From NCBI GenBank assembly GCA_013389105.1, contig JACADZ010000009.1:1-34583 (forward strand): a DNA stretch of 34,583 nucleotides, given 5' to 3'. The notes below the pieces were generated by a model. That model was not told where the DNA came from and did not search any database. It was given only the letters and a program-made list of their open reading frames with translations. Within the stretch, counting starts at the first letter, position 1; the number at the start of each line of letters is the position of its first letter. This DNA is from Parvularculaceae bacterium (lineage in GTDB: Bacteria; Pseudomonadota; Alphaproteobacteria; Caulobacterales; Parvularculaceae). Position numbers and translations under genes: made by a program. Of the stretch, positions 15,857 to 23,470 are shown one piece after another.

Positions 15857-17263
15857 ATGACCGTCACCCTGAGAAAGCGCTTATTAGCCGCCGGCGCGGC
15901 GCTTGCGACGCTCGGCGCGGCCGGAGGCGCCGTCGCTTTTTGCGGCTTCTTCGTCGCCAAGGCGGACACCAAGCTGTTCAACAAGGCGTCCAAGGTCGTG
16001 ATCATGCGCGACGGCGAGCGGACGGTGCTCACCATCTCCAACGACTATCAGGGCGAACTCAAGGAGTTCGCGATGGTGGTGCCGGTGCCGGTGGTGCTCC
16101 AGAAGGAGCAGATCCATGTCTCCGAAAACGCGCTCATCGACCATCTCGACGCCTACACCTCGCCCCGGCTCGTCGAATATTTCGACGAAGACCCCTGCCG
16201 GGTCATGATGTATGAACAGGCCGCTCCCGCCGCCGCGGCCGACGAAATGTCCGTGTCCGGGAGCCGCGCGCGGAACAAGTCCCTCGGCGTCACCATCGAG
16301 GCTCAGTACACGGTCGGCGAATACGACATTCTCATCCTCTCGGCGAAGGAATCCGGCGGCCTCGCGACCTGGCTGAAAGAGAACGGCTACAAGATTCCGC
16401 CAGGCGCCGAAGCGACGCTCGGCAGCTATATCAAGCAGGGCACCAAGTTCTTCGTCGCCAAGGTCAACCTCGACGAGCAGGCCAAGACCGGGCGGAAATA
16501 TCTTCGGCCGCTGCAGATGGCCTTCGAGTCGCCCCGCTTTATGCTCCCGATCCGCCTCGGCACGGTGAACGCCGACGGCAAGCAGGAGCTGTTCATCTTC
16601 ACCCTGACCAAAACCGGCCGGGTCGAGACCACCAATTATCGCACGGTGAAGCTGCCGTCCGACGAAAACGTGCCGCTGTTCGTCAAGGAGGAATTCGGCG
16701 ATTTCTACCGGGCCATGTTCGAGACCAGCACCAAACGCGAAAACGACAGCGCCGTGTTTCTCGAATACGCCTGGGACATGAACTGGTGCGACCCTTGCGC
16801 CGCCGATCCGCTGTCCAACGACGAACTGCGCGAGCTCGGCGTCTACTGGCTCGACGGCGGCGACAACTGGGCCTCGCGCGCGCCGGCGGCCTCCCGCCCT
16901 TCGCCGCCGATCGCGCCGCAGGCGGCGGACGTGTTCGTGACGCGACTGCACGTGAGTTATGACGCCGCCGGTTTCCCCGAGGATCTGATGTTCAAGGAGA
17001 CGGGCGACCGCTCCAACTTCCAAGGCCGCTATGTCATGCGCCACCCATACGCGGGCGACGCCGAATGCGAGGCCGCCGACCAGTACCGCGCTTCATTGCC
17101 TGAACGCTTTGAAAAGGAAGCGCAGACTCTCGCCAACCTCACCGGCTGGGATGTGAACGACATCCGCGCCAAGATGAAGGATAAGGGGCAGGACTTCACG
17201 CCGCCGAAAAAGAAAACTTGGTGGGAACGTCTCTGGAACGCCGACGACAAGGGCGGCGAGTAG
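15857..17263 (+). CDS. DUF2330-family secreted/periplasmic protein
   Basis: This 468-aa protein belongs to the uncharacterised DUF2330 family. A basic N-terminus and hydrophobic stretch (about residues 5-27, ending AVAFC) act as a signal peptide or anchor, so the bulk should be periplasmic. Recognisable family features are the early CGFFVAKAD, the segment KEFAMVVPVPVV (69-80), and a CDPC motif at 311-314 in WDMNWCDPC. Cys29 and Cys114 are other cysteines. The C-terminus is basic and Trp-rich (KKKTWWERLWN). The start is well supported by GAGGAG at 15845-15850, six bases before the ATG. It follows the RnfD-like gene by 19 bp and precedes pncC by 6 bp. The CxxC motif plus the electron-transfer-like partner suggests a redox role, but this is inference. 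Confidence 0.87.
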   Translation: MTVTLRKRLLAAGAALATLGAAGGAVAFCGFFVAKADTKLFNKASKVVIMRDGERTVLTISNDYQGELKEFAMVVPVPVVLQKEQIHVSENALIDHLDAYTSPRLVEYFDEDPCRVMMYEQAAPAAAADEMSVSGSRARNKSLGVTIEAQYTVGEYDILILSAKESGGLATWLKENGYKIPPGAEATLGSYIKQGTKFFVAKVNLDEQAKTGRKYLRPLQMAFESPRFMLPIRLGTVNADGKQELFIFTLTKTGRVETTNYRTVKLPSDENVPLFVKEEFGDFYRAMFETSTKRENDSAVFLEYAWDMNWCDPCAADPLSNDELRELGVYWLDGGDNWASRAPAASRPSPPIAPQAADVFVTRLHVSYDAAGFPEDLMFKETGDRSNFQGRYVMRHPYAGDAECEAADQYRASLPERFEKEAQTLANLTGWDVNDIRAKMKDKGQDFTPPKKKTWWERLWNADDKGGE

Positions 17264-17269
17264 CCCCGC

Positions 17270-17779
17270 GTGACGTCCGCCCGGGCCGCGGCGCGCGCTG
17301 AACGCTTGATCGCGCTTGGGACGGCGCGCGGGCTCAAAGTGGCGACCGCCGAATCCTGCACCGGCGGCATGGTCGTCGCCGCGCTCACCGCTGTTGCGGG
17401 CTCATCCGCGGTTGTCGATCGCAGTTTCGTCACTTACTCGAACGAGGCCAAGCACGAGCTCCTCGGCGTGCCCCTGGCGCTGATTGACCGGTTCGGCGCG
17501 GTCAGCGCCGAGGTGGCGCGCGCCATGGCCGCTGGCGCGCTGAAATGCAGCCGCGCCGACATCGCTGTCGCGATCACCGGGATCGCCGGACCCTCAGGCG
17601 GAAGCGCCGGCAAGCCGGTCGGACTCGTGTGGTTCGCGCTTGCGGCCGGCGGCGTCCCGACTCGAACGGAACGCCGGGTTTTCTCGGGCGCCTCGCGCGC
17701 CCTTGTGCGTGCGCGAGCGACGGAGACGGCCCTTGCCCTGATCGAGCGCGCCATGCTTTCGGACCCGATGGCGGCGTAA
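17270..17779 (+). CDS. pncC: Nicotinamide-nucleotide amidohydrolase PncC (CinA C-terminal domain protein)
   Basis: Cytosolic 169-aa stand-alone CinA-C domain that deamidates nicotinamide mononucleotide to nicotinate mononucleotide in pyridine nucleotide salvage. The signature ATAESCTGG (residues 25-33) with the catalytic Ser, FVTYSNEAKHELLGV, VSAEVARAMA and AVTGIAGPSGG-type glycine loops (here AITGIAGPSGGSAGKPVG) are all present. The N-terminal MoCF/COG1058 domain of long CinA proteins is lacking, as usual for this form. The start is GTG at 17270, 6 bp after the DUF2330 stop, so it probably rides on the same transcript. It is convergent with the M48 protease gene, with 3 bp between stops. Confidence 0.93.
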   Translation: MTSARAAARAERLIALGTARGLKVATAESCTGGMVVAALTAVAGSSAVVDRSFVTYSNEAKHELLGVPLALIDRFGAVSAEVARAMAAGALKCSRADIAVAITGIAGPSGGSAGKPVGLVWFALAAGGVPTRTERRVFSGASRALVRARATETALALIERAMLSDPMAA

Positions 17780-17782
17780 TGG

Positions 17783-19231
17783 TCAGCGCACCAGCTTGAC
17801 CTGCTCGCCGACGGCGACAGAGGCGCACGTGTCGAGCCCGTTCAGGACGCAGAAGCGCTCGCGCTTGTAGTTCTCGAAGGCCGAGCGCTGCGCCAGGCTG
17901 GCGACCGTGTCGCCGCTGCGGACAGCGACGACGTCGATCCGCTGGGTCGGCGGCGCGTTGATGCTGGCCGGATTGATCTCGCGCAGCGAGGCGACCGACT
18001 GCTCGATCCCGTTTTGCAGACTCCGCGTCGCGTCTTGCGCGCTGACCCACAGGAAAAGGTAATTGGTGTCGCCTGCCCATTTGATGACGAACGGCTGGAC
18101 ATCGACGACCTGGCCGTTCTGGGTCTGCGCACGGCCGTAGCCGGCGGCGCCCTGGCGGCCTCCGACGGAAAACTGCCGGATGTTGGAGAACTGCACGCCG
18201 AGCTGCTGGGCGAGCGGGCCCTGAATGATCGCGGCGGGGCTGTCGGCGCTGTTCGCGCCTGTAAACTGCATTTGCGCGTTTTGCGCGGTCGCGATCACCG
18301 CGGTCGAGGTGTTCTGGAGCTTGAAACCGCCGGGCGCGGAGAAGGAGATGCGCATTTCCGGGTGGATGAACTCGCTGCCGCGGATGAAGCCCTGCTTGAC
18401 CGGATCGTCGCCGTAAAGAACGCCGTCGATCTTGCTTAGATATTGAGCCCGGCTGTTCTGGGCGGTCATCGCGGCGCTGCGCGGCACGGCCTGCGCCTCG
18501 GCGGCGGCGCGGCGTACTCGTTCGGCCGTGTTCGGGTGCGTCGAGAGGAATTCGGGCGGCGCCGCCTGTGACCCGGCGATCTGCGATTCGAGTTTTGAAT
18601 ACCGATCAAGCGAGTCGAGAAACTCCGCCGCGCCCGCAGGATCGTAGCCGGCCGCGGCGAGGAGGCGCACGCCGACGAGATCGGACTCATATTCCTGCTC
18701 GCGCGAGAACTGGAGCAGGTAAAGCTGCGCCGCCTGTCCCGCCGTCTGCATGAGCCCCGGATTGCGGGTGAGGATTCCGACGAGCACGGAGCCGAGCGTC
18801 GCCATATTCCCGCGGCTGATCCGGCGCGCGGTATGGCGCTTGTAGATGTGGCCGAGTTCATGTCCGATGACTCCGGCGAGCTCGGCCTCCGAATTGCCGA
18901 GCGCGAGAAGTCCCCGCGTCACGTAGACATGGCCCGGCAGCGCCATGGCGTTGATGACCGGACTGTCAAGCAGGGTCACCTTGACGGGTTCCGCCGGATT
19001 CTCCGACACGGCCATGAGCTTCTTCGTGATGCCGTCGACATAGGCGAACAGTTCCGGGTGGTTCATTTCGCCGCCGAAGGCGGCGACGATCTTCGGATGC
19101 TCCCGCTCGCCGAGCGCCCTTCCCTGCTCTTCCGAAATGCCGAACGGCCCGCCAGTCGAGGCGCAGCTCGCAACAGAGAAGGCCGCGGCGGCGGCGAGGA
19201 CTTTCACGATGGCGCGCTTGGTTCGTCTCAT
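17783..19231 (-). CDS. M48-family zinc metalloprotease, predicted lipoprotein, with C-terminal LysM-like segment (paralogue 1)
   Basis: Envelope protease of 482 aa. A lipoprotein signal ends in SVASC with Cys23 as the lipidation site. The catalytic zinc motif HELGH lies at 124-128, and the third ligand is the Glu in QEYESDLVGV. The region LSTHPNTAERVRR closes the protease domain, as in BepA/YggG-type proteins. A middle domain of unknown role follows. The C-terminal 60 residues (RSGDTVASLAQRSAF, then RFCVLNGLDTCASVAVGEQVKLV) resemble a LysM-like module with two cysteines. The ATG at 19231 is chosen because it gives a proper lipoprotein signal; the longer frame would add about 108 arginine-rich residues. 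A close paralogue lies inverted at 22024-23466. Confidence 0.92.
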   Translation of the reverse strand: MRRTKRAIVKVLAAAAAFSVASCASTGGPFGISEEQGRALGEREHPKIVAAFGGEMNHPELFAYVDGITKKLMAVSENPAEPVKVTLLDSPVINAMALPGHVYVTRGLLALGNSEAELAGVIGHELGHIYKRHTARRISRGNMATLGSVLVGILTRNPGLMQTAGQAAQLYLLQFSREQEYESDLVGVRLLAAAGYDPAGAAEFLDSLDRYSKLESQIAGSQAAPPEFLSTHPNTAERVRRAAAEAQAVPRSAAMTAQNSRAQYLSKIDGVLYGDDPVKQGFIRGSEFIHPEMRISFSAPGGFKLQNTSTAVIATAQNAQMQFTGANSADSPAAIIQGPLAQQLGVQFSNIRQFSVGGRQGAAGYGRAQTQNGQVVDVQPFVIKWAGDTNYLFLWVSAQDATRSLQNGIEQSVASLREINPASINAPPTQRIDVVAVRSGDTVASLAQRSAFENYKRERFCVLNGLDTCASVAVGEQVKLVR

Positions 19232-19322
19232 GATCTTCCCCTTGGCTCTCCCGCTTGCCGCGACCCTAGTCGGTCGGACCCGGCGCGTAAACGGAACCGT
19301 CCGCCCGTCGGCGGCGCGACAG

Positions 19323-20927
19323 TCAAAACCGGCGTCGCTTCCAGTCTTCGATGATGACCTTCGCGGCGTTGTGACCCGGCGCGCCGGTGACGCCGCCGCC
19401 CGGATGCGCGCCGGATCCGCAAAGATAGAGCCCCTTGATGGGCATGCGATAGTCCGCATGCCCCGCTTGCGGGCGGAAGGCGAACATCTGATCGAGCGAC
19501 AGCCTCCCGTGCATGATATCGCCGCCGACGAGGCCGAATTTCCGCTCAAGATCAAGCGGAGAATGCATCTGCGTCGCGATGATAGAGCGGCGGAAATTGG
19601 GCGCGTAGCGCGTCACCGTGGCGATGATCGTCTCGGCGGCGAGATCGCGGCACATATCCCAGTTGCGCCCGTCCGATAGCTCTGGCGCGAATTGCTGGCA
19701 GAAGAGGCTCGCGACGTGCTTGCCCGGCGGCGCGAGACTGTCGTCCATCGTCGAGGGCAGCAGCATCTCGACGACCGGCTCGCGCGACCAGCCGTAAGTC
19801 CGCGCGTCGAGCCAAGCCTTCTCGAGGTACTGGACCGATGGCCCGATGACGATTCCGGAGCGGTGGTGCTCGCCTGCCTCCGCGCCGGGCAGGCAATCGA
19901 AATCCGGCAGTTCCGACAGGGCGACGTTCATGCGGAACGTGCCCGAGCCGCAGGCGTAATTCTCCATGCGCCGTCGCATGTCGGGGTCGAGCGCGCCGTT
20001 CTTGACCATCCCGGTCAGGAGCAGTTTAGGATTGACGTTGGCGGCGACGGCCCGGGCCCTGACGACCTCTCCGCTCTCAAGCTTGACGCCGACGGCGCGC
20101 CCGCCCTCGACCACGAGCTCCGAGACCGCGGACTGCGTCGTGATCTCGACGCCGCGCGCTTCCGCAACCCGTTTCATCGCCTCGGTAATGGCGCCCATGC
20201 CGCCGACGGCGTGGCCCCAGCGGCCCTTCTTGCCGTTCACCTCGCCGAAAGCATGGTGCAGCAGCACATAGGCCGTGCCCGGCGTTTCCGGCGAGGCGTA
20301 GGCGCCGACGATGCCGTCGAAGGCAAAGGCGCCGATGATCGCCGGATGCTCGAAATAGCCGCGCAGGAACTCGGCCGCCGACTTGGTGAAGAGATCGATG
20401 ATGAGGCGCTGATCGGCGAGCTTGAGCCGCCGGATCCGGTCGCCGGTCTTGGCGGCGCGGATGAGGTCTGAAAAGCCGCCGCCGACATTGGGCGGAATAT
20501 CGAGAACGAGGGCGCGAAGGACGTCCGCCGCCTTGTCGATCGCTTCGTAGTAGCGCGGCAGCGCCTCGGCGTCCTTTGGGGAATGACGCGCAAACTCCTC
20601 CGCGTTGCGGGCGGGGTCGAAGGTCAGCTTCAGATACTCGCCGGGCTTCGTCCCGAGCGGCCAGAAATTGGAGATGTCGCGTTCGACGATCTTGAGACCG
20701 TTGGCGTGCAGATCGAGGTCCGCGATCACTTTCGGATTGAGGAGGCTCACCGTGTAGCTGGCGGTCGAATTGCGAAAGCCGGGATGAAACTCCTCCGTCA
20801 CCGCCGCCCCGCCGACGATGTGACGGCGCTCGATCATGCGCACCTTGAGCCCGGCCTTCGCAAGGTAAGCCGCGCAGACGAGGCCGTTATGCCCCGCGCC
20901 GATGATGAGAATGTCTGTTTCAGCCAT
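19323..20927 (-). CDS. FAD-dependent oxidoreductase, CrtI/phytoene-dehydrogenase-like (PYROXD2-like)
   Basis: Flavoprotein of 534 aa in the amine oxidase/phytoene desaturase superfamily. The FAD-binding loop IIGAGHNGLVCAAYLAKAG lies near residues 7-25, followed by GGAAVTEEFHPGFRNSTASY. The C-terminal FAD site GLYLCGSGAHPGGGVTGAPG is characteristic of CrtI-like and PYROXD2-like proteins. No carotenoid gene (crtB, crtE) is nearby, so a phytoene substrate is not implied. It lies 15 bp after the 2OG oxygenase stop on the same strand, which suggests cotranscription, and ends 91 bp before the M48 gene on that strand. The reaction is unknown. Confidence 0.88.
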   Translation of the reverse strand: MAETDILIIGAGHNGLVCAAYLAKAGLKVRMIERRHIVGGAAVTEEFHPGFRNSTASYTVSLLNPKVIADLDLHANGLKIVERDISNFWPLGTKPGEYLKLTFDPARNAEEFARHSPKDAEALPRYYEAIDKAADVLRALVLDIPPNVGGGFSDLIRAAKTGDRIRRLKLADQRLIIDLFTKSAAEFLRGYFEHPAIIGAFAFDGIVGAYASPETPGTAYVLLHHAFGEVNGKKGRWGHAVGGMGAITEAMKRVAEARGVEITTQSAVSELVVEGGRAVGVKLESGEVVRARAVAANVNPKLLLTGMVKNGALDPDMRRRMENYACGSGTFRMNVALSELPDFDCLPGAEAGEHHRSGIVIGPSVQYLEKAWLDARTYGWSREPVVEMLLPSTMDDSLAPPGKHVASLFCQQFAPELSDGRNWDMCRDLAAETIIATVTRYAPNFRRSIIATQMHSPLDLERKFGLVGGDIMHGRLSLDQMFAFRPQAGHADYRMPIKGLYLCGSGAHPGGGVTGAPGHNAAKVIIEDWKRRRF

Positions 20928-20942
20928 GGATGGGAGGATCGG

Positions 20943-21893
20943 TTACCCCGCCAGACCGATTTCTTTCAGCCGCTGCTTCAGGAACGCATCCGCGGTGATG
21001 TCGGGATATTTGGCGCCGGCGCCGCGGCAGGAGGGGATGCAGGTCAGCACGGCGTCGGAATGCGGATGCATGAAGAACGGCATGGAATAGCGCGAGGTCG
21101 CGCCCGACCCCGGCGCGTTGACGACGCGATGCGTCGTCGCCGGGATGACGTCGTTAGTCGCGCGCGCAAGCATGTCGCCTGCGTCGACAATCAGATTGTC
21201 GGGCTCGGTCTCGACGGCGAGCCACTTGCCGTCGCGGTCGAGGAGTTCGAGACCCCCGCCGTTCGCCGCCACCAGGATGGTGATGAGATTGATGTCTTCA
21301 TGCGCGGCGGCGCGCACCGCGTTCGGATCGGCGTCTTTTGGAATGGGCGGATAATGCAGGAGACGGAGGATCGAGTTGCCGTCGGTCGCCATCTTGCGGA
21401 AATAATCCTTCTGTACACTGAGCGACGGCGCCAACGCCTCGAGCATGGAGAGCCCCGCGTCTTCGAGCGCGTCGTAAAGCGCCAGGAAGGTCTCGCGGAA
21501 GCCCGCGGGCTGCGCCGGCCAGACGTTCATCGGATAGATCTTCGCGAGCGGCGATGTCGGCGGGAATTCGCGCCCGACGTGCCAGAACTCCTTCAAGTCG
21601 CCGACTTTGGCGTTCTTGGCGTGCTCTTTGCCGAACGGCGTGTAGCCGCGCTGCCCGTCCACGCCGGCGACGTAGCGCCGCTTCTCCGCTTCGGGGAGCG
21701 CGAAAAACGCCGCCGACAGCTCGTAGGCGCGCTTGAGGAGATCGCGGCTGACGGCGTGGTCCTTGAGGATGATGAAGCCGTAGTACTGGAACCCCTCCAT
21801 CAGCGCGTCGATGAAGTCGGTCGTCTCCTTCGCGTCGCCATGGGTGAAGGCCTTGAGGCTCAGCTCAGGAACACGGCTGAATTTTCGGGCCAT
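20943..21893 (-). CDS. 2-oxoglutarate/Fe(II)-dependent oxygenase, isopenicillin N synthase-like family
   Basis: Non-haem iron oxygenase of 316 aa. The N-terminal DIOX_N-like region includes GFIILKDHAV and YTPFGKEHAKN. The iron-binding triad is His198 and Asp200 in AHEDINLIT, and His255 in THRVVN. The RxS motif for the co-substrate carboxylate is Arg268-Tyr-Ser270. This profile fits plant GA-oxidase/IPNS-like enzymes common in bacteria, where substrates are mostly unknown. The ATG at 21893 is chosen because AAGGGGG lies about 6 bp upstream; an in-frame ATG 30 bp earlier is less likely. It is followed by an FAD oxidoreductase and is divergent from an M48 protease. Confidence 0.9.
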   Translation of the reverse strand: MARKFSRVPELSLKAFTHGDAKETTDFIDALMEGFQYYGFIILKDHAVSRDLLKRAYELSAAFFALPEAEKRRYVAGVDGQRGYTPFGKEHAKNAKVGDLKEFWHVGREFPPTSPLAKIYPMNVWPAQPAGFRETFLALYDALEDAGLSMLEALAPSLSVQKDYFRKMATDGNSILRLLHYPPIPKDADPNAVRAAAHEDINLITILVAANGGGLELLDRDGKWLAVETEPDNLIVDAGDMLARATNDVIPATTHRVVNAPGSGATSRYSMPFFMHPHSDAVLTCIPSCRGAGAKYPDITADAFLKQRLKEIGLAG

Positions 21894-22023
21894 GATCGCC
21901 CCCTTCTGTCGTTTCGGCGTCATAGACGGATTTTCGCTTCAAGTCCCGCCCCGGCGTCAGTTTACCGGACCGGTCCGAGCGCTTAAGGTCGCGCCCGGGG
22001 TGGAATTTCCGAGGGGACTCAAC
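21894..22023. promoter_or_regulatory. Divergent promoter region between the 2OG oxygenase and M48 paralogue 2
   Basis: This 130-bp gap between outward-reading genes contains a perfect 12-bp palindrome (CGGACCGGTCCG, 21966-21977). It also holds two imperfect copies of a 20-bp sequence at 21935-21954 and 21980-21999 (CGCTT..AG.TC.CG.CC.GG), spaced 45 bp start to start, with the palindrome between them. That arrangement would suit a regulator binding site, but no regulator gene is next to it. A GAGGGG Shine-Dalgarno precedes the ATG at 22024. Confidence 0.45.
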
Positions 22024-23466
22024 ATGACCTTCATCAGAAAGCTGCTGGGCGCGGTCATCGCGGCCGCATCGGGTTTCGTCTTGGCTCCGGGCGCCGGCGC
22101 GGTCGGAATCCTCGGCCCCTCCGACGAGCAGGCGCGCGCCCTCGGCGAACAGGAACACCCGAAGATCGTTGCAGCCTTCGGGGGCGAAATCGCCGATCCC
22201 GCCCTCAAGGCCTATGTCGAGGGCGTCGCCCGGAAGCTGATGGCGGTCTCCGCCAGCCCGAACGAACCGATCAAGGTGACGGTGCTTGACAGCCCGATTA
22301 TCAACGCCATGGCGCTGCCGGGTCATGTATATGTGACGCGGGGGCTTCTCTCTCTCGCCAATTCCGAGGCGGAACTCGCCGGCGTCATCGGACACGAGCT
22401 CGGCCACATCTACAAGAAGCACACCGCCAAGCGCATCAAGCGCGGCAATCTCGCGACCATCGGCGCCGTGCTGATAGGCGTTGCGACCCGCAACGAAGGC
22501 CTCATGCAATCCGCCGGTCAGGCGGCGCAGCTCTATCTCCTCCAGTTCTCGCGCAAGCAGGAATACGAGTCCGACCTCGTCGGCGTGCGGCTGCTCTCGG
22601 CCGCCGGCTATGATCCCGTCGCGCAGGCGGATTTCCTCGACGCGCTCGGCCTTCATTCGCGCTTCGAGCAGCAGATCACCGGCCAGACTGCGCCGCCGGA
22701 ATTCCTCTCGACCCATCCGAACACGTCGGAACGGGTGAAGCGGGCGGCCGCCGAGGCCAAGATGGTCGCCGGCAGCGGCGTGACCGCCGAGAGGAGCCGC
22801 GAGCCCTATCTCGCGAAGATCGATCGTCTCCTTTACGGCGACGACCCGCAAACCCAGGGCTTCATCCGCGGCAACGAGTTCATTCACCCGGCCCTCAAGA
22901 TCGCCTTCACGGCCCCGAGCGGCTTCAAGATGGCGAACACGCCCCAGGCGGTGATCGCGGCGGGCCCGAACGCGCAGATGCAGTTCACGGCCGCGAACAG
23001 CGCGGACGCCCCTTCCGCGATCATTACCGGTCCGCTCGCCCAGCAGCTCGGCGTGCAATTCTCCAATGTGCGCCAGTTCACGGTCAGCGGACGCAACGGC
23101 GCCTCCGGCTACGGCCGGGCGCAGGCGCAGGGCGGGCAGGTCGTCGACGTTCAGCCTTTCGTCGTGAAGTGGGCGGGGAACACCAACTACCTTTTCCTGT
23201 GGGTCAGCGCGCAGAACGCGACGCAAGGACTGCAGCCGCAGATCGAGCAGTCGGTCGCGTCGCTGCGCGATATCGATCCGGCCATGGTGAAGGTGCCGCC
23301 GGCGCAGAAGATCGAAGTGGCGACCGTCAAGGCGGGCGACACGCTGGCGAGCCTCGCCGCGCGGACAAGCTTCGCCGACTACAAGGTCGAACGCTTCTGC
23401 GTGCTCAACCACATGCCCGCCTGCAACTCGGTGACGGTCGGCGAAAAGGTGAAACTGGTCCGCTGA
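22024..23466 (+). CDS. M48-family zinc metalloprotease, predicted soluble periplasmic form (paralogue 2)
   Basis: 480-aa protease closely matching the lipoprotein encoded at 17783-19231. HELGH at 124-128 and QEYESDLVGV supply the zinc site, and LSTHPNTSERVKR follows. The middle domain and the C-terminal LysM-like end with two cysteines (RFCVLNHMPACNSVTVGEKVKLV) are shared. The N-terminus has a signal peptide (about residues 3-26, ending PGAGA) but no lipobox Cys, so this copy is expected to be released into the periplasm. The ATG at 22024 is supported by GAGGGG upstream. The stop lies 4 bp from the convergent P1 peptidase gene. Confidence 0.92.
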   Translation: MTFIRKLLGAVIAAASGFVLAPGAGAVGILGPSDEQARALGEQEHPKIVAAFGGEIADPALKAYVEGVARKLMAVSASPNEPIKVTVLDSPIINAMALPGHVYVTRGLLSLANSEAELAGVIGHELGHIYKKHTAKRIKRGNLATIGAVLIGVATRNEGLMQSAGQAAQLYLLQFSRKQEYESDLVGVRLLSAAGYDPVAQADFLDALGLHSRFEQQITGQTAPPEFLSTHPNTSERVKRAAAEAKMVAGSGVTAERSREPYLAKIDRLLYGDDPQTQGFIRGNEFIHPALKIAFTAPSGFKMANTPQAVIAAGPNAQMQFTAANSADAPSAIITGPLAQQLGVQFSNVRQFTVSGRNGASGYGRAQAQGGQVVDVQPFVVKWAGNTNYLFLWVSAQNATQGLQPQIEQSVASLRDIDPAMVKVPPAQKIEVATVKAGDTLASLAARTSFADYKVERFCVLNHMPACNSVTVGEKVKLVR

Positions 23467-23470
23467 GACG

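Larger units (their letters stand above)
17783..23466. repeat. Large inverted gene duplication: two M48 protease genes facing outward around a two-gene cassette
   Basis: The genes at 17783-19231 (-) and 22024-23466 (+) encode proteins that align almost without gaps. By hand count, residues 31-130 are identical at 80 of 100 positions, and the HELGH motif sits at 124-128 in both. They form imperfect inverted arms of about 1.4 kb around a 2.8-kb centre holding an FAD oxidoreductase and a 2OG oxygenase. The signal peptides differ, so the copies have diverged rather than arisen recently. Confidence 0.85.

Noticed and set aside
15884-17044. 386-codon minus-strand frame opposite DUF2330
   Set aside because: The DUF2330 frame has a good ribosome site and a family signature; the antisense frame is His/Gly/Val repeats typical of mirrored codons.
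19232-19555. N-terminal extension of the lipoprotein M48 gene
   Set aside because: It would bury the lipoprotein signal under about 108 Arg-rich residues and overlap the end of the FAD oxidoreductase gene; the ATG at 19231 gives a normal lipobox at Cys23.
19323-20927. Carotenoid biosynthesis locus
   Set aside because: The flavoprotein is CrtI-like but no crtB, crtE or other carotenoid gene is present, and the sequence fits the broader PYROXD2-like group better.
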